From NCBI GenBank assembly GCA_017941235.1, contig JAGAWU010000014.1, positions 1 to 56,531 on the forward strand: a stretch of DNA of 56,531 bases, given 5' to 3'. A program made the position numbers and the translations under genes. How positions within the stretch are numbered: the first letter of the stretch is position 1; each line of letters opens with the position of its first letter. Below the pieces are notes generated by a model, which saw nothing but the letters and a program-made list of their open reading frames with translations, did no database searches and was not told the DNA's origin. Positions 42,589 to 51,230 of this stretch are shown here, piece after piece. Source of the stretch: Bacilli bacterium (lineage in GTDB: Bacteria > Bacillota_I > Bacilli_A > RF39 > UBA660).

Positions 42589-42673
42589 CAAAATCATTTT
42601 TTAAAATATTGCATAGTAAGTCACAAATAATTATTGATAATATACATAATTTTATAAGTACAATCAATACCAT
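42578..42673 (-). CDS. 31-residue hydrophobic peptide (type I toxin-like or regulatory)
   Basis: A short frame with a GGAGGT ribosome binding site seven bases before its ATG, a promoter TTGACA-N17-TAATCT (42701-42729) and a terminator overlapping its end. The sequence begins MVLIVLIKLCILSIIICD and ends KNDFVSD: one membrane helix plus a short charged tail. This complete unit shows it is expressed. The size and hydrophobic character recall type I toxins or regulatory membrane peptides. No antisense RNA directly over it is visible. Confidence 0.55.
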   Translation of the reverse strand: MVLIVLIKLCILSIIICDLLCNILKNDFVSD

Positions 42674-42750
42674 ATATGACCTCCAAAAATATTTAAAATA
42701 AGATTACTCTTTTTATTTAAGATTGTCAATACCTTTTTCATAAAAAAATA

Positions 42751-42975
42751 TTGTATTTCGAATATTTGTTTGATATAATGAAACTAAGAAATTTTGTAAT
42801 TAAAGTTCTTAGATACATTTCTATCATTTTATTTCTCCTTATCATTATGATAGTAGTAATAAAAAAATGACACTTAATTTCGTAAGAAATTAAATGTCTA
42901 TTTCATAAGAAAATGGGTAGACATTCAACATTGCAAAACTGAATGTTCCCTTTTTTATTTTATGCAAGAACACTT
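42751..42975 (+). ncRNA. Candidate structured RNA(s) divergent from the small peptide
   Basis: A plus-strand promoter (TTGTAT 42751, 17 bp, TATAAT 42774-42779) is followed by three hairpins: CTAAGAA/TTCTTAG, a strong TTAATTTC/GAAATTAA stem flanked by GACA/TGTC, and ACATTCA/TGAATGT with a T-run ending near 42960. On the minus strand the second hairpin also ends in a T-run, so an opposing transcript from about 43000 could stop there. No reading frame with a ribosome binding site is present. This is the 450-bp gap between the Rel homolog and 43020. Confidence 0.45.
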
Positions 42976-43019
42976 GCTAAATACATATTAACATAATTAT
43001 ACTATTTTTTCAAGTTTAC

Positions 43020-43928
43020 CTATTTTTTAGTACTTGTTTTATTAAAGTCTTTTGAAATATCAATTAATAATTTACAAAGTTTCTCTCTTTCTTCTTTTGC
43101 TTCATTACCACTTGATACATCAATCAACTTTTCAAAATGACTTTCTGATTGTAACTTACCATCACTATCAAATATAAATCTAAGCATAGGATATTTTGAA
43201 AGAATTTCTAAATCAATTAATTTATAATCCTCAATTTTTCTAATTAATGTTTTAATATATTTCTCTCTATAATTACTATCTTTAAAGTTATTAAAATTAG
43301 GTCTAACTATAGACAGATAACCTTGTTTTATTTTTTCAAGAATATCATATTTCTCACTTAATTTAAAAGTATCACAAAATTCATTAGCAACTATAAATCC
43401 AGCTGCTTCTGCCTCTGTTTCAAAATATAGCCTTTCATAAAAATCTTCATAATAATGTTCAACTTTATCCTTTAGAACAAGTTCTAAACAATATAATAAA
43501 GTAGGAATATCCAAAACACGATTTTCAGAGTTTAATTGTTGTCTGCAGTGATATAATTCATGTCCAAAGGTAACTAATGATATATAAAAGTCCACAAAAT
43601 CTCCAGAATTCATCTTTTTATAATTAGGCAAATATAAAGTACAAACATATTTACCATTTTCTTTATTTTGATCTGCTAACACACTTTCTCTATCTGAATC
43701 CGGTTCAGAATAATCAGCTTTAATTATTATATCTTTATAATACTTTTCTGGAATAGTTCCTTTTATAGCTAAAGAAACCACCATTGAAACTATAAACAAT
43801 TCATCATCAGTTGATAAGTTATTTAAATTATTTAAAGCGTCTTTTGTTTTATTCGTTAACTTATCGTTATCTAAAAGATTAATTAGTTTTCTAACTTTTT
43901 CTTCACTATCTATCTTAAACTCAATCAT
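43020..43928 (-). CDS. HExxH metalloprotein (gluzincin-like), unknown
   Basis: A 302-residue cytoplasmic protein with FGHELYHCRQQ (H-E-x-x-H, about residues 124-128) and a downstream FETEAEAAGF glutamate (about 169-173), as in gluzincin-type peptidases where the third zinc ligand is a glutamate on the next helix. The rest is helical and resembles no family I can name. The gene lies 16 bp before trpS in the same direction, so it may share the T-box-controlled transcript. Confidence 0.6.
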   Translation of the reverse strand: MIEFKIDSEEKVRKLINLLDNDKLTNKTKDALNNLNNLSTDDELFIVSMVVSLAIKGTIPEKYYKDIIIKADYSEPDSDRESVLADQNKENGKYVCTLYLPNYKKMNSGDFVDFYISLVTFGHELYHCRQQLNSENRVLDIPTLLYCLELVLKDKVEHYYEDFYERLYFETEAEAAGFIVANEFCDTFKLSEKYDILEKIKQGYLSIVRPNFNNFKDSNYREKYIKTLIRKIEDYKLIDLEILSKYPMLRFIFDSDGKLQSESHFEKLIDVSSGNEAKEEREKLCKLLIDISKDFNKTSTKK

Positions 43929-43943
43929 TTATGTCTCCTAGTT

Positions 43944-45035
43944 TTACTTATTATATTTTTCTACATGACTATTAATTAAATCTTGATCTTCAAAATAGTT
44001 GATTCCAATAGCTTTTTTAACTTCTTCTATCTTCTTACTTCCAGCTTCTCTTGCTTTTTTACTTCCTTCTTCAAGTATTTGATATACTTTTCTAATATCC
44101 TTTTGATACTCTTCTCTTCTTTTTCTAATTGGAGCAAGTTCTTCTTGTAGAATCTCATTTAAGAATTTCTTAATCTTAACATCACCAAGTCCACCACGTT
44201 TATAATGATCTTTTAATTCATCTAAATTCTTATATTCTGGAAGATACTTTTCAAAATGTTCTTCCTTACAAAAAGCATCTAAATAAGTAAATACAGTATT
44301 ACCTTCTACTTTACCTGGATCTTCTACTCTTAAATGATCTGGATCAGTATACATTCCCATAACTTTCTTTTTTATTTCTTCTTCAGAATCAGATAGATAA
44401 ATACAATTACCAAGTGATTTACTCATCTTAGCTTTTCCATCAAGTCCTGGAAGTCTTGAGCAAATATCATTTTCTGGAATGCGTGCTTCTGGTTCAACTA
44501 ATACTTCATCATATAATCTATTAAATGTTCTAACTATTTCTCTTGTTTGTTCAAGCATAGGAAGTTGATCTTCTCCAACTGGTACATCAGTCGCATCAAA
44601 TAAAGTAATATCAGCCGCTTGACTTACAGGATATGTTAAAAATCCTGCTGGTATACTATTTTGAAATCCTCTTAATTTTATTTCTTCTTTAATAGTTGGA
44701 TTTCTTTCAAGTCTAGAAAGTGTAACTAAATTTAAATAATAAAATGTTAATTCACAAAGTTCAGGTATTTGTGATTGAACAAATATAGTTGTCTTCTCCG
44801 GATCAATTCCACAGGCTAAATAATCAAGTGCTACTTCTATAACATTTTGTCTTACTTTATCTAGATTATGACTATTATCAGTAATAGCTTGTGAATCAGC
44901 TATTTCTATATAAATTTTATCAAATTCTCCACTATTTTGTAATTCTACTCTTCTTTTTAATGATCCTACATAATGACCTAAATGTAATCTTCCTGTAGGT
45001 CTATCTCCTGTTAATATTATTTTTTCTTTTTTCAT
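43944..45035 (-). CDS. trpS: Tryptophanyl-tRNA synthetase
   Basis: A 363-residue class Ic synthetase that charges tRNA-Trp. The ATP motifs are intact: [10 protein letters not shown] (HIGH, about 15-24) and KMSKSLGN (KMSKS, about 200-207). TrpRS-specific [16 protein letters not shown] (about 155-170) is present. The length is slightly above the 330-residue norm because of the C-terminal helices. It follows a T-box leader with a TGG specifier, so it is induced when uncharged tRNA-Trp accumulates. Confidence 0.97.
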   Translation of the reverse strand: MKKEKIILTGDRPTGRLHLGHYVGSLKRRVELQNSGEFDKIYIEIADSQAITDNSHNLDKVRQNVIEVALDYLACGIDPEKTTIFVQSQIPELCELTFYYLNLVTLSRLERNPTIKEEIKLRGFQNSIPAGFLTYPVSQAADITLFDATDVPVGEDQLPMLEQTREIVRTFNRLYDEVLVEPEARIPENDICSRLPGLDGKAKMSKSLGNCIYLSDSEEEIKKKVMGMYTDPDHLRVEDPGKVEGNTVFTYLDAFCKEEHFEKYLPEYKNLDELKDHYKRGGLGDVKIKKFLNEILQEELAPIRKRREEYQKDIRKVYQILEEGSKKAREAGSKKIEEVKKAIGINYFEDQDLINSHVEKYNK

Positions 45036-45136
45036 AATTTTCCCTCCTAATTTTAATTATATTTATTATTTATTAATTAGAAGTTACACCATCGCATATT
45101 TAAATTATTTATATTCATAAAATCATCTCCTAAAAA

Positions 45137-45395
45137 AAACTTATTCCTAAAATAGGAATAAGTTTTGCCACCTAAATATAGTATATGCACAATCATACAA
45201 ACTTTTTGTTAACGAAGAAAGTCTCCGTACTAGCCTACTAAATAAATCTTTCGGTAGTCTTTCATTCAGCCCATTCAATATATTTCACTTATAGTTTCTC
45301 ACCTACCAACTACTCTCTTTAAAGTAAATATATATCTACTTTTCTGAAATCACCAATTTATACTTAAATTATAACTTATTTATATATATTGTCAA
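45137..45395 (-). promoter_or_regulatory. Trp T-box leader of trpS with promoter
   Basis: The promoter is TTGACA (45390-45395), 16 bp, TATAAT (45368-45373). The leader contains the stem I signature GAGAGTAG...GGTAGGTGAGAAA and a specifier TGG (45272-45274) after GAA. The T-box is AGGTGGCA (45166-45173), where TGGC can pair with the GCCA end of tRNA-Trp. A terminator follows (AACTTATTCCTA/TAGGAATAAGTT, 45137-45165) with a T-run. This covers the 360-bp gap before trpS. Confidence 0.88.
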
Positions 45396-45890
45396 CTATA
45401 CTGTATATTTAACAATCTTCAAGTATATATTCGCTATAGTCTCTTTTAAAGCAGATATTTTATCTGCAACACAAAGTATTAAACTCTCATTATATTTTGG
45501 AACTCTAGATATATTAAGTGGAAACATATGACAATATATCATATCTTTTTCTATATCATTAAGTTCAAAATCATTACTTGCATTCATTAATGCTCTTTCT
45601 GCATGTGTAAATCCATGAAGTCTATGACTTGGATCATCATCATGCCAATCATATAAAAAGTAATCATGAAGAAGAGCACCTCTAACTAAACTTCTTTTAT
45701 CTACTTTTATATCAAATTTATCTACTATTGCAAGACAAGTCATTGCAACTAATATTTCATGTTCATAAACACTGATTTTTCCATGTTGAATATATTTTTT
45801 TTGTTCTTTAAAAGTTTCAAAAGAAAGGATATCAGAAGCATAGTTATCTAAAACAGCAGCATACTTCTGTTTTTTTACTATATTATTCAT
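45396..45890 (-). CDS. HD-domain phosphohydrolase
   Basis: A 164-residue protein of the HD superfamily: H in YEHEILVAMTC (about 42), HD in GALLHDYFLYDW (about 71-72), then HGFTHAERAL (about 88) and D in ILCVADKISA (about 147). The metal-binding histidines and aspartates are intact, so it probably hydrolyses a phosphate ester of an unknown nucleotide. It ends exactly where the trpS promoter begins and lies 18 bp after the alpha/beta hydrolase gene. Confidence 0.85.
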   Translation of the reverse strand: MNNIVKKQKYAAVLDNYASDILSFETFKEQKKYIQHGKISVYEHEILVAMTCLAIVDKFDIKVDKRSLVRGALLHDYFLYDWHDDDPSHRLHGFTHAERALMNASNDFELNDIEKDMIYCHMFPLNISRVPKYNESLILCVADKISALKETIANIYLKIVKYTV

Positions 45891-45908
45891 TCTTCATCCC
45901 TCCTTCTT

Positions 45909-46856
45909 TTATTTCATCACTTTATCAATAAATTCGAATACTGTTTCAAAGTATCTTTCTTCATCTTCCAACTCACTTTGAGCATGTCCAGCTTCAAAAA
46001 ATCTTTTATCTTTTCGCGTCTTACATGTATCGTATAGTATATCACACATTTTATAAGAAAGCAATGTATCACGTGTACCATGTATAAAAATTACTGGTAC
46101 ATCTATATTCTTAGTAAAACTAACTACATTTGCTTTTCTAAAACTATAGCCCCCATAAAAATTCTTAAATATAAATCCAGAAATATCTAAAAGTGGAAAA
46201 CCAGGTAATTGATACAATAATTTTAATTGTGATTCAAATATGTCATATACACTTGTATAAGCTGAATCAGAAATAACGCATACTAAATTACTTGGCCTTT
46301 CTCCTGCGGTAAATAATGCAGTGGCAGCTCCCATTGAATGTCCATGAAGAATTATTTTAGCATTTTTATTTTTATCAGTTATATACTTAATCCAATTTAA
46401 TATATCAAGTCTATCAGTATAACCCATTCCTATATAAGTTCCTTCACTTTCTCCATGACTTCTTAAATCAGGAAGCAATACATTGTAACCTCTCTTATGA
46501 TAATAACTAGACATATGAAGCATTTCTTCTTTTTTTCCTAAATAACCATGAAGCATAATTACCCAAACATCACTATTACCTAAAAATAAATCAGCCACTA
46601 ACTTATATCCATATGAATTAATCTCTACTTTATCAAATCTATTCTTATCTAAATAATCAACATTATCTATCTTATTTTGTTTTAACTTCTTATTAGCATT
46701 CTCACTAAAAGGAAATAATTCTTTTTTCTTAGAGTTATTCTTCTTCTTACTAGTAATTCTCATCAATCCTTCTTTTATCAAATAAAAAGAACATAAAATA
46801 TAAAAAGAAAATAATAAAATAACTATTCCAATTATTATATAAAAATAAAATCTCAT
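45909..46856 (-). CDS. Membrane-anchored alpha/beta hydrolase
   Basis: A 315-residue protein with an N-terminal membrane helix (about 4-26) and a hydrolase domain: HGYLGKKEEM (oxyanion), DLRSHGES, nucleophile in GHSMGAA (about 167-173), D in IHGTRDTLLS and H in EAGHAQSEL. It resembles cell-surface or membrane-bound serine hydrolases of Firmicutes (YqkD/YfhR type). It is cotranscribed with the HD-domain gene. Substrate unknown. Confidence 0.85.
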   Translation of the reverse strand: MRFYFYIIIGIVILLFSFYILCSFYLIKEGLMRITSKKKNNSKKKELFPFSENANKKLKQNKIDNVDYLDKNRFDKVEINSYGYKLVADLFLGNSDVWVIMLHGYLGKKEEMLHMSSYYHKRGYNVLLPDLRSHGESEGTYIGMGYTDRLDILNWIKYITDKNKNAKIILHGHSMGAATALFTAGERPSNLVCVISDSAYTSVYDIFESQLKLLYQLPGFPLLDISGFIFKNFYGGYSFRKANVVSFTKNIDVPVIFIHGTRDTLLSYKMCDILYDTCKTRKDKRFFEAGHAQSELEDEERYFETVFEFIDKVMK

Positions 46857-46958
46857 ATACTACCACATCCAATCAAATTATAACATACAATTAAAGATGA
46901 ACAAAAAAACTACTATTATTATCTGTAAATAAATGTAAAATATAACATATTATTAAAT

Positions 46959-47339
46959 ATGAATAGTGATATAAATGATAGATTAAAACAAATAAGTATT
47001 GAAGATAAAATATGGATTATTTATATAGGTATAATCATTATGAGTTTTTATTCTAATTATCTAGAAAAAAAATATTTTTTAAATAATGATTATAAAAGTA
47101 AAGAAACATATAGAAAAATAACTACTTTAATATTTTTAATTCTAATTGTTGTATATTTATATTTTTTAAAAGATTCCATTGATAGTATAAGAAAGTTAAA
47201 TAAAAATGATTCGGAAAAGAAAAAGAAACTTGTATATTTATCTTTCATAGCTTCTCTTTTAATAGCAATATCAGGTTTTATATTTTTATATATTTCACTT
47301 GTAGATAATGATTTAACTGTTGAACTTGCTTTTAATTAG
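46959..47339 (+). CDS. Small three-helix membrane protein
   Basis: 126 residues with three membrane helices (about 18-36, 55-75, 90-115) and charged loops. No ribosome binding site is clear before the ATG, and a -10-like TATTAT lies just upstream, so it may be leaderless. No family recognised. Forty bases separate it from the methyltransferase-like gene. Confidence 0.55.
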   Translation: MNSDINDRLKQISIEDKIWIIYIGIIIMSFYSNYLEKKYFLNNDYKSKETYRKITTLIFLILIVVYLYFLKDSIDSIRKLNKNDSEKKKKLVYLSFIASLLIAISGFIFLYISLVDNDLTVELAFN

Positions 47340-47379
47340 TTTTTCTGATATTATATAACTCAAAAAAAAGGGGGATATC

Positions 47380-48279
47380 ATGGAAAATATATTTAATCCT
47401 GTTAAAGATTATAATTATTCTGTAGAATTAGTTGAACAAACTCGTAAGCTATTAGTTTATGAAGATGAATTCTTCAATAATTTTGAAGGATTTAAAGAAA
47501 TAACCCCTTTATTTAGATTTTCTAATGAAAATATAACTGAATACTATAAATTATATAATTTTAAGGATAAAGATGTTTTAACTGTAATTGGTTCTGGTGA
47601 TCAAGCATTATCTGCTATTTACCAGGGTGCAAAAAAAGTAGATGTATTTGATATTAATAAATTATCCTTCTATCTCCTAATGTTAAAAAAATATGCAATT
47701 ACTTCTCTTTCATATGATGAATTTATTACTTTTTTTAATCCAGCTACTAAACTCACTATAATAGATGAACTTTATAAAAAAATAAGTAAAAATATAAAAG
47801 AAGAAGATATAAAACTATATTGGGATTTAATGTTTAAAAACAGTTACTACTTCTACTTTCTATTTATTGATACTAATACTAGTATGACTAAAGTAAAAAA
47901 GAATATACCATATTTAAAATATGAAAACGAATATAATCGCTTAAAAAATATAATTAATGATGTTAATTTTAATTATATTGGTGGTGATTTAAACGAAATC
48001 ATAAATAGCATTAACTCTAAATATGATTATATTAATCTATCTAACATTATTGATTATATTGATGATAAAAATATAGTAAAAAGCATATATACTAGATTTT
48101 TTAATAAAATTTTAAAAAAGAACGGTATGTGCTTACTTGAATATGAATGGCAATTATATGCTTGCTATAATGATTATATATTTAAACTTTTTAAAAAACA
48201 TAAAATTGAAAAACATGAATTTAATGAAAAAGATTTAACACAATCAAGTGCATATATTTATAAAAAAACTAAGAAGTAA
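47380..48279 (+). CDS. DUF3419-like SAM-dependent methyltransferase family protein
   Basis: A 299-residue protein whose Rossmann motif is VLTVIGSGDQALSAIYQGA (about 66-84) followed by VDVFDINKLS, the acidic end of strand beta2 that binds the SAM ribose. These blocks and YINLSNIIDYI are typical of DUF3419-related proteins, some of which use SAM as a 3-amino-3-carboxypropyl donor. Starts behind AAAGGGGGA. The substrate is unknown. Confidence 0.7.
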   Translation: MENIFNPVKDYNYSVELVEQTRKLLVYEDEFFNNFEGFKEITPLFRFSNENITEYYKLYNFKDKDVLTVIGSGDQALSAIYQGAKKVDVFDINKLSFYLLMLKKYAITSLSYDEFITFFNPATKLTIIDELYKKISKNIKEEDIKLYWDLMFKNSYYFYFLFIDTNTSMTKVKKNIPYLKYENEYNRLKNIINDVNFNYIGGDLNEIINSINSKYDYINLSNIIDYIDDKNIVKSIYTRFFNKILKKNGMCLLEYEWQLYACYNDYIFKLFKKHKIEKHEFNEKDLTQSSAYIYKKTKK

Positions 48280-48296
48280 TTAAGCTTCTTAGTTTT
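48265..48296. terminator. Bidirectional terminator
   Basis: AAAACTAAGAAG/CTTCTTAGTTTT, a 12-bp stem with an eight-base loop, between convergent genes 47380-48279 (+) and 48295-49164 (-). Both ends have suitable A/T runs. Confidence 0.85.
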
Positions 48297-49164
48297 ATAT
48301 TTTTAATGTTTTGATCATAATACTTTTTGCTTCAGTATCATAAATAATTTCTTCTAAAACACTTGGATAAAGTTTATTAAGTTTACTTACTACTCCATGA
48401 CTAGAAGCAAACTTAGTAATCCCACCAGTAATTACTAATTTTATATTTCTATTTTCATATTTTATATTTTTTACTCCCCTAGCATTATCTGGAAAAATAT
48501 TTCTTAAAGGACTTATTATTCCCCTATTTTTTGGAAATATTTTTTCCATAAACGGAAGAATAAGTCCATTATGCATATGTCCAGAAAGTATTAAATCAAA
48601 CTCTTTTATATACTTTAATACTCTATTATCACTCATATGAATTGGAGAATGACTTATAAAAACATTTAATTTTTTAGAATCTAAATTTTTATAATACTTA
48701 GTATCATGTTTAAAAGTATATAGTATATCATTAATACTTTGCTTTAAGTCTCTATTCTCATAATAATATAGTGATGGGTTAATACCTGTTATATAAATAT
48801 ACTCATCTTGATAAAAGCAATCATTAGGAAGAAAACAAATATTATTAATTTTAGATACCTCTTCCCAAAAGCTTTCATCATTATCACTAGTCCAACTTCT
48901 TCTATTATCATATGATTTAGAAATATCATGATTACCAAGTTCAATTATTACTTTTTTTACTTTACTTATTTTTTTTAACCAATCTATTAAAATTTTTCTT
49001 TGTTTCTTATCTTTAACCGATTTGGTAGAATCAATTATATCACCAGTAAATATAATATAATCTGTCTCTTTATCTAATATAATTTTTTCAAGTTTAGAAA
49101 ACTTATCTATCGAAAAAGACTTATTAAAATGTATATCACCAATTTGTTTAATATTTATTTTCAT
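48295..49164 (-). CDS. Metallophosphoesterase
   Basis: A 289-residue calcineurin-like enzyme with all blocks intact: GDIHFN (D-x-H), GDIID, LGNHD, SHSPIHM and SGHMHNG. These coordinate two metals, so it is probably active on a phosphomono- or diester. It has no signal peptide or membrane helix. Starts behind GAGGAGGTTAC. It contrasts with the degenerate homolog at 31116-32027. Confidence 0.88.
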   Translation of the reverse strand: MKINIKQIGDIHFNKSFSIDKFSKLEKIILDKETDYIIFTGDIIDSTKSVKDKKQRKILIDWLKKISKVKKVIIELGNHDISKSYDNRRSWTSDNDESFWEEVSKINNICFLPNDCFYQDEYIYITGINPSLYYYENRDLKQSINDILYTFKHDTKYYKNLDSKKLNVFISHSPIHMSDNRVLKYIKEFDLILSGHMHNGLILPFMEKIFPKNRGIISPLRNIFPDNARGVKNIKYENRNIKLVITGGITKFASSHGVVSKLNKLYPSVLEEIIYDTEAKSIMIKTLKI

Positions 49165-49210
49165 AAGTAACCTCCTCTAAAAATTATATTTTACATAAAA
49201 TAAAAAAATA

Positions 49211-49229
49211 CCTGGTAAAAAGCCAGATA
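49211..49229 (-). terminator. Terminator after the small coiled-coil gene
   Basis: ACCTGG/CCAGAT hairpin (one G-U) followed by a T-run on the minus strand, just beyond 49243-49419. Confidence 0.6.
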
Positions 49230-49242
49230 CATAATATCATAT

Positions 49243-49419
49243 TTAAATTTTTTTATCAACATAACTTTCTTTAATATTGTCTTCTATTTCTTCTTTTGAA
49301 AGCATTGATTTAAGTTCTTCTTCTTTATCTTGATTTTTCTTTTTAGCTTTTTCTATTATATCGTTTTGCATAATAATTTGTTTACTTACCAATTTATTAA
49401 TTATTTCCATATTATCCAT
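49243..49419 (-). CDS. Small charged coiled-coil protein
   Basis: 58 residues, ATG chosen behind AGGGTGTGATAG. Almost entirely helical and charged (KLVSKQIIMQNDIIEKAKKK, then a run of glutamate and lysine). No motif beyond coiled coil. It has its own terminator and is flanked by hairpins, so it is probably a real gene. Function unknown. Confidence 0.5.
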   Translation of the reverse strand: MDNMEIINKLVSKQIIMQNDIIEKAKKKNQDKEEELKSMLSKEEIEDNIKESYVDKKI

Positions 49420-49452
49420 AACTATCACACCCTAATAAAATAATATCATACA

Positions 49453-49490
49453 AAAAAAACAGTGTAAATTATTATTTACACTATTTTTTA
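49453..49490. terminator. Terminator after aspS
   Basis: AGTGTAAAT/ATTTACACT inverted repeat with runs of T and A on both sides. On the minus strand it follows the aspS stop. Confidence 0.8.
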
Positions 49491-51230
49491 TTTATCTCTT
49501 ACTTTAATATGAGCTTCTCTAAGTTGTAATTCACTTATTTCACTTGGTGCTTGCATTAAGTTATCTCCACCATTTGCATTAAGTGGGAACGCTATTGTTT
49601 CTCTTATTGAATCTGAATCAAGAAGAAGCATTAACATTCTATCAATACCAGGAGCCATACCAGCATGTGGTGGTGCTCCATATTTAAATGCTTCATAAAG
49701 TGCTTTAAATCTCTTTTCTATTTCTGATTCATCATATCCAACTACATCAAATGCTTTTTTCATAACTTCTATATCATGATTTCTAACAGCACCACTAGCC
49801 ATCTCGATACCATTACATACAAAGTCAAACTGATATGCAAGAATATCCTCTGGGCTTTTACTAAACGCATCTAACCCACCCTTAGGCATAGAGAATGGAT
49901 TATGCATAAATACATATTTATCTTCTTCTTTAGAAAATTCATACATAGGGAAATCATTTATTATACAGAATTTAAATTCATCTTTATTAATTAATTCTAA
50001 CTTTCTACCAAGTTCATCACGTATCTTAGAAGCATAATCATATGCATTAGATCTATCTGCTATAAAGAATATAACACTTCCTGGTTTTAAATTACCTACT
50101 TTTATTAAATCTTCTCTTTCATCTTCAGATAAAAATTTATCAATAGGTCCAGCAAAACTCATATCATCATTTACTTTAAAATAACCAATACCAGGCATAC
50201 CAATATCTTTAGCAAAATCAACAAGTTCATTAAACCACGAATTAGATTTAGAAGCTATATCTTCTACTGTAATACCTAAAACAGTAACACCTTTAAATGG
50301 TCTAAATGTAGTTTCTTCAAATACATCTGTTAAATCTATAAGTTCAAGTGGATTTCTTAAATCTGGTTTATCAGTACCAAATCTTCTCATAGATTCTCTA
50401 TAGGAAATTCTTTCAAAAGGAGTACTACTTAGTTTTTTACCATTACCAAATTTTTTAAAGACTTCACTAAATATTTTTTCTCCAACTCTAATTACATCAT
50501 CCTCTTCAGCAAAAGCCATTTCAAAATCTAATTGATAAAATTCACCATAAACACGATCATTTCTTGCATCTTCATCTCTAAAACAAGGAGCAATTTGGAA
50601 ATATTTATCAACTCCACCACACATTAATAATTGTTTAAATTGTTGTGGTGCTTGTGGAAGCGCATAAAACTTACCATGAAATTTACGACTTGGAACAATA
50701 AAGTCTCTAGCTCCTTCTGGAGAAGAAGCAGTAAGTATTGGAGTACTTATTTCAGTAAAACCTTCCTCTTTCATTAAACTTCTCATAAAATCATAAACTT
50801 TTGTTCTAAATAATATATTATTTAAAACTTTAGGATTACGCATATCTAAATATCTATATTTAAGTCTTACTTCCTCATTTACATTAGTAGAAGTTTGTAC
50901 TTCAAATGGAAGAACATTTTTAGCCTTACCTAAAACTTCTAAACTACTAACTAAAAGTTCAATTTTTCCTGTTTCAATTCTATCATTGTAATCATCTTCA
51001 TTTCTTTCTCTAATAGTACCGGAAATAGTAATACTAGATTCACGAGTTATTCCATCAAAAATACTATCATCATTAGAAACCACTTGAATAATACCAGTAA
51101 AATCTCTAACATCAACAAATATTACTCCACCATGATCTCTAATATTTTCAACAAAACCAGCAATTCTTACTTCACTGCCAATTAAGTTATTTAATTCATT
51201 TATATAATGATTTCTATATTTATTAGCCAT
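49488..51230 (-). CDS. aspS: Aspartyl-tRNA synthetase (probably non-discriminating)
   Basis: Predicted 580 residues of bacterial-type AspRS; start M-A-N-K-Y behind GAAAGGAGA. It has an OB-fold anticodon domain (about 15-110), motif 2 FRDEDARNDR (about 215-224), a bacterial insertion domain and motif 3 GIDRMLMLL near the end. It is the last gene of the gatCAB-aspS operon, overlapping gatB by eight bases. Co-regulation with the amidotransferase behind a T-box with a likely Asn specifier suggests that it also charges tRNA-Asn with Asp for amidation. Discrimination cannot be proved from this sequence. Confidence 0.95.
   Translation of the reverse strand: MANKYRNHYINELNNLIGSEVRIAGFVENIRDHGGVIFVDVRDFTGIIQVVSNDDSIFDGITRESSITISGTIRERNEDDYNDRIETGKIELLVSSLEVLGKAKNVLPFEVQTSTNVNEEVRLKYRYLDMRNPKVLNNILFRTKVYDFMRSLMKEEGFTEISTPILTASSPEGARDFIVPSRKFHGKFYALPQAPQQFKQLLMCGGVDKYFQIAPCFRDEDARNDRVYGEFYQLDFEMAFAEEDDVIRVGEKIFSEVFKKFGNGKKLSSTPFERISYRESMRRFGTDKPDLRNPLELIDLTDVFEETTFRPFKGVTVLGITVEDIASKSNSWFNELVDFAKDIGMPGIGYFKVNDDMSFAGPIDKFLSEDEREDLIKVGNLKPGSVIFFIADRSNAYDYASKIRDELGRKLELINKDEFKFCIINDFPMYEFSKEEDKYVFMHNPFSMPKGGLDAFSKSPEDILAYQFDFVCNGIEMASGAVRNHDIEVMKKAFDVVGYDESEIEKRFKALYEAFKYGAPPHAGMAPGIDRMLMLLLDSDSIRETIAFPLNANGGDNLMQAPSEISELQLREAHIKVRDK

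Noticed and set aside
42780..42869. A 30-codon plus-strand frame of hydrophobic residues divergent from the small peptide gene
   Set aside because: Its ATG overlaps the -10 box TATAAT and has no ribosome binding site, so transcripts from that promoter would not contain the start.
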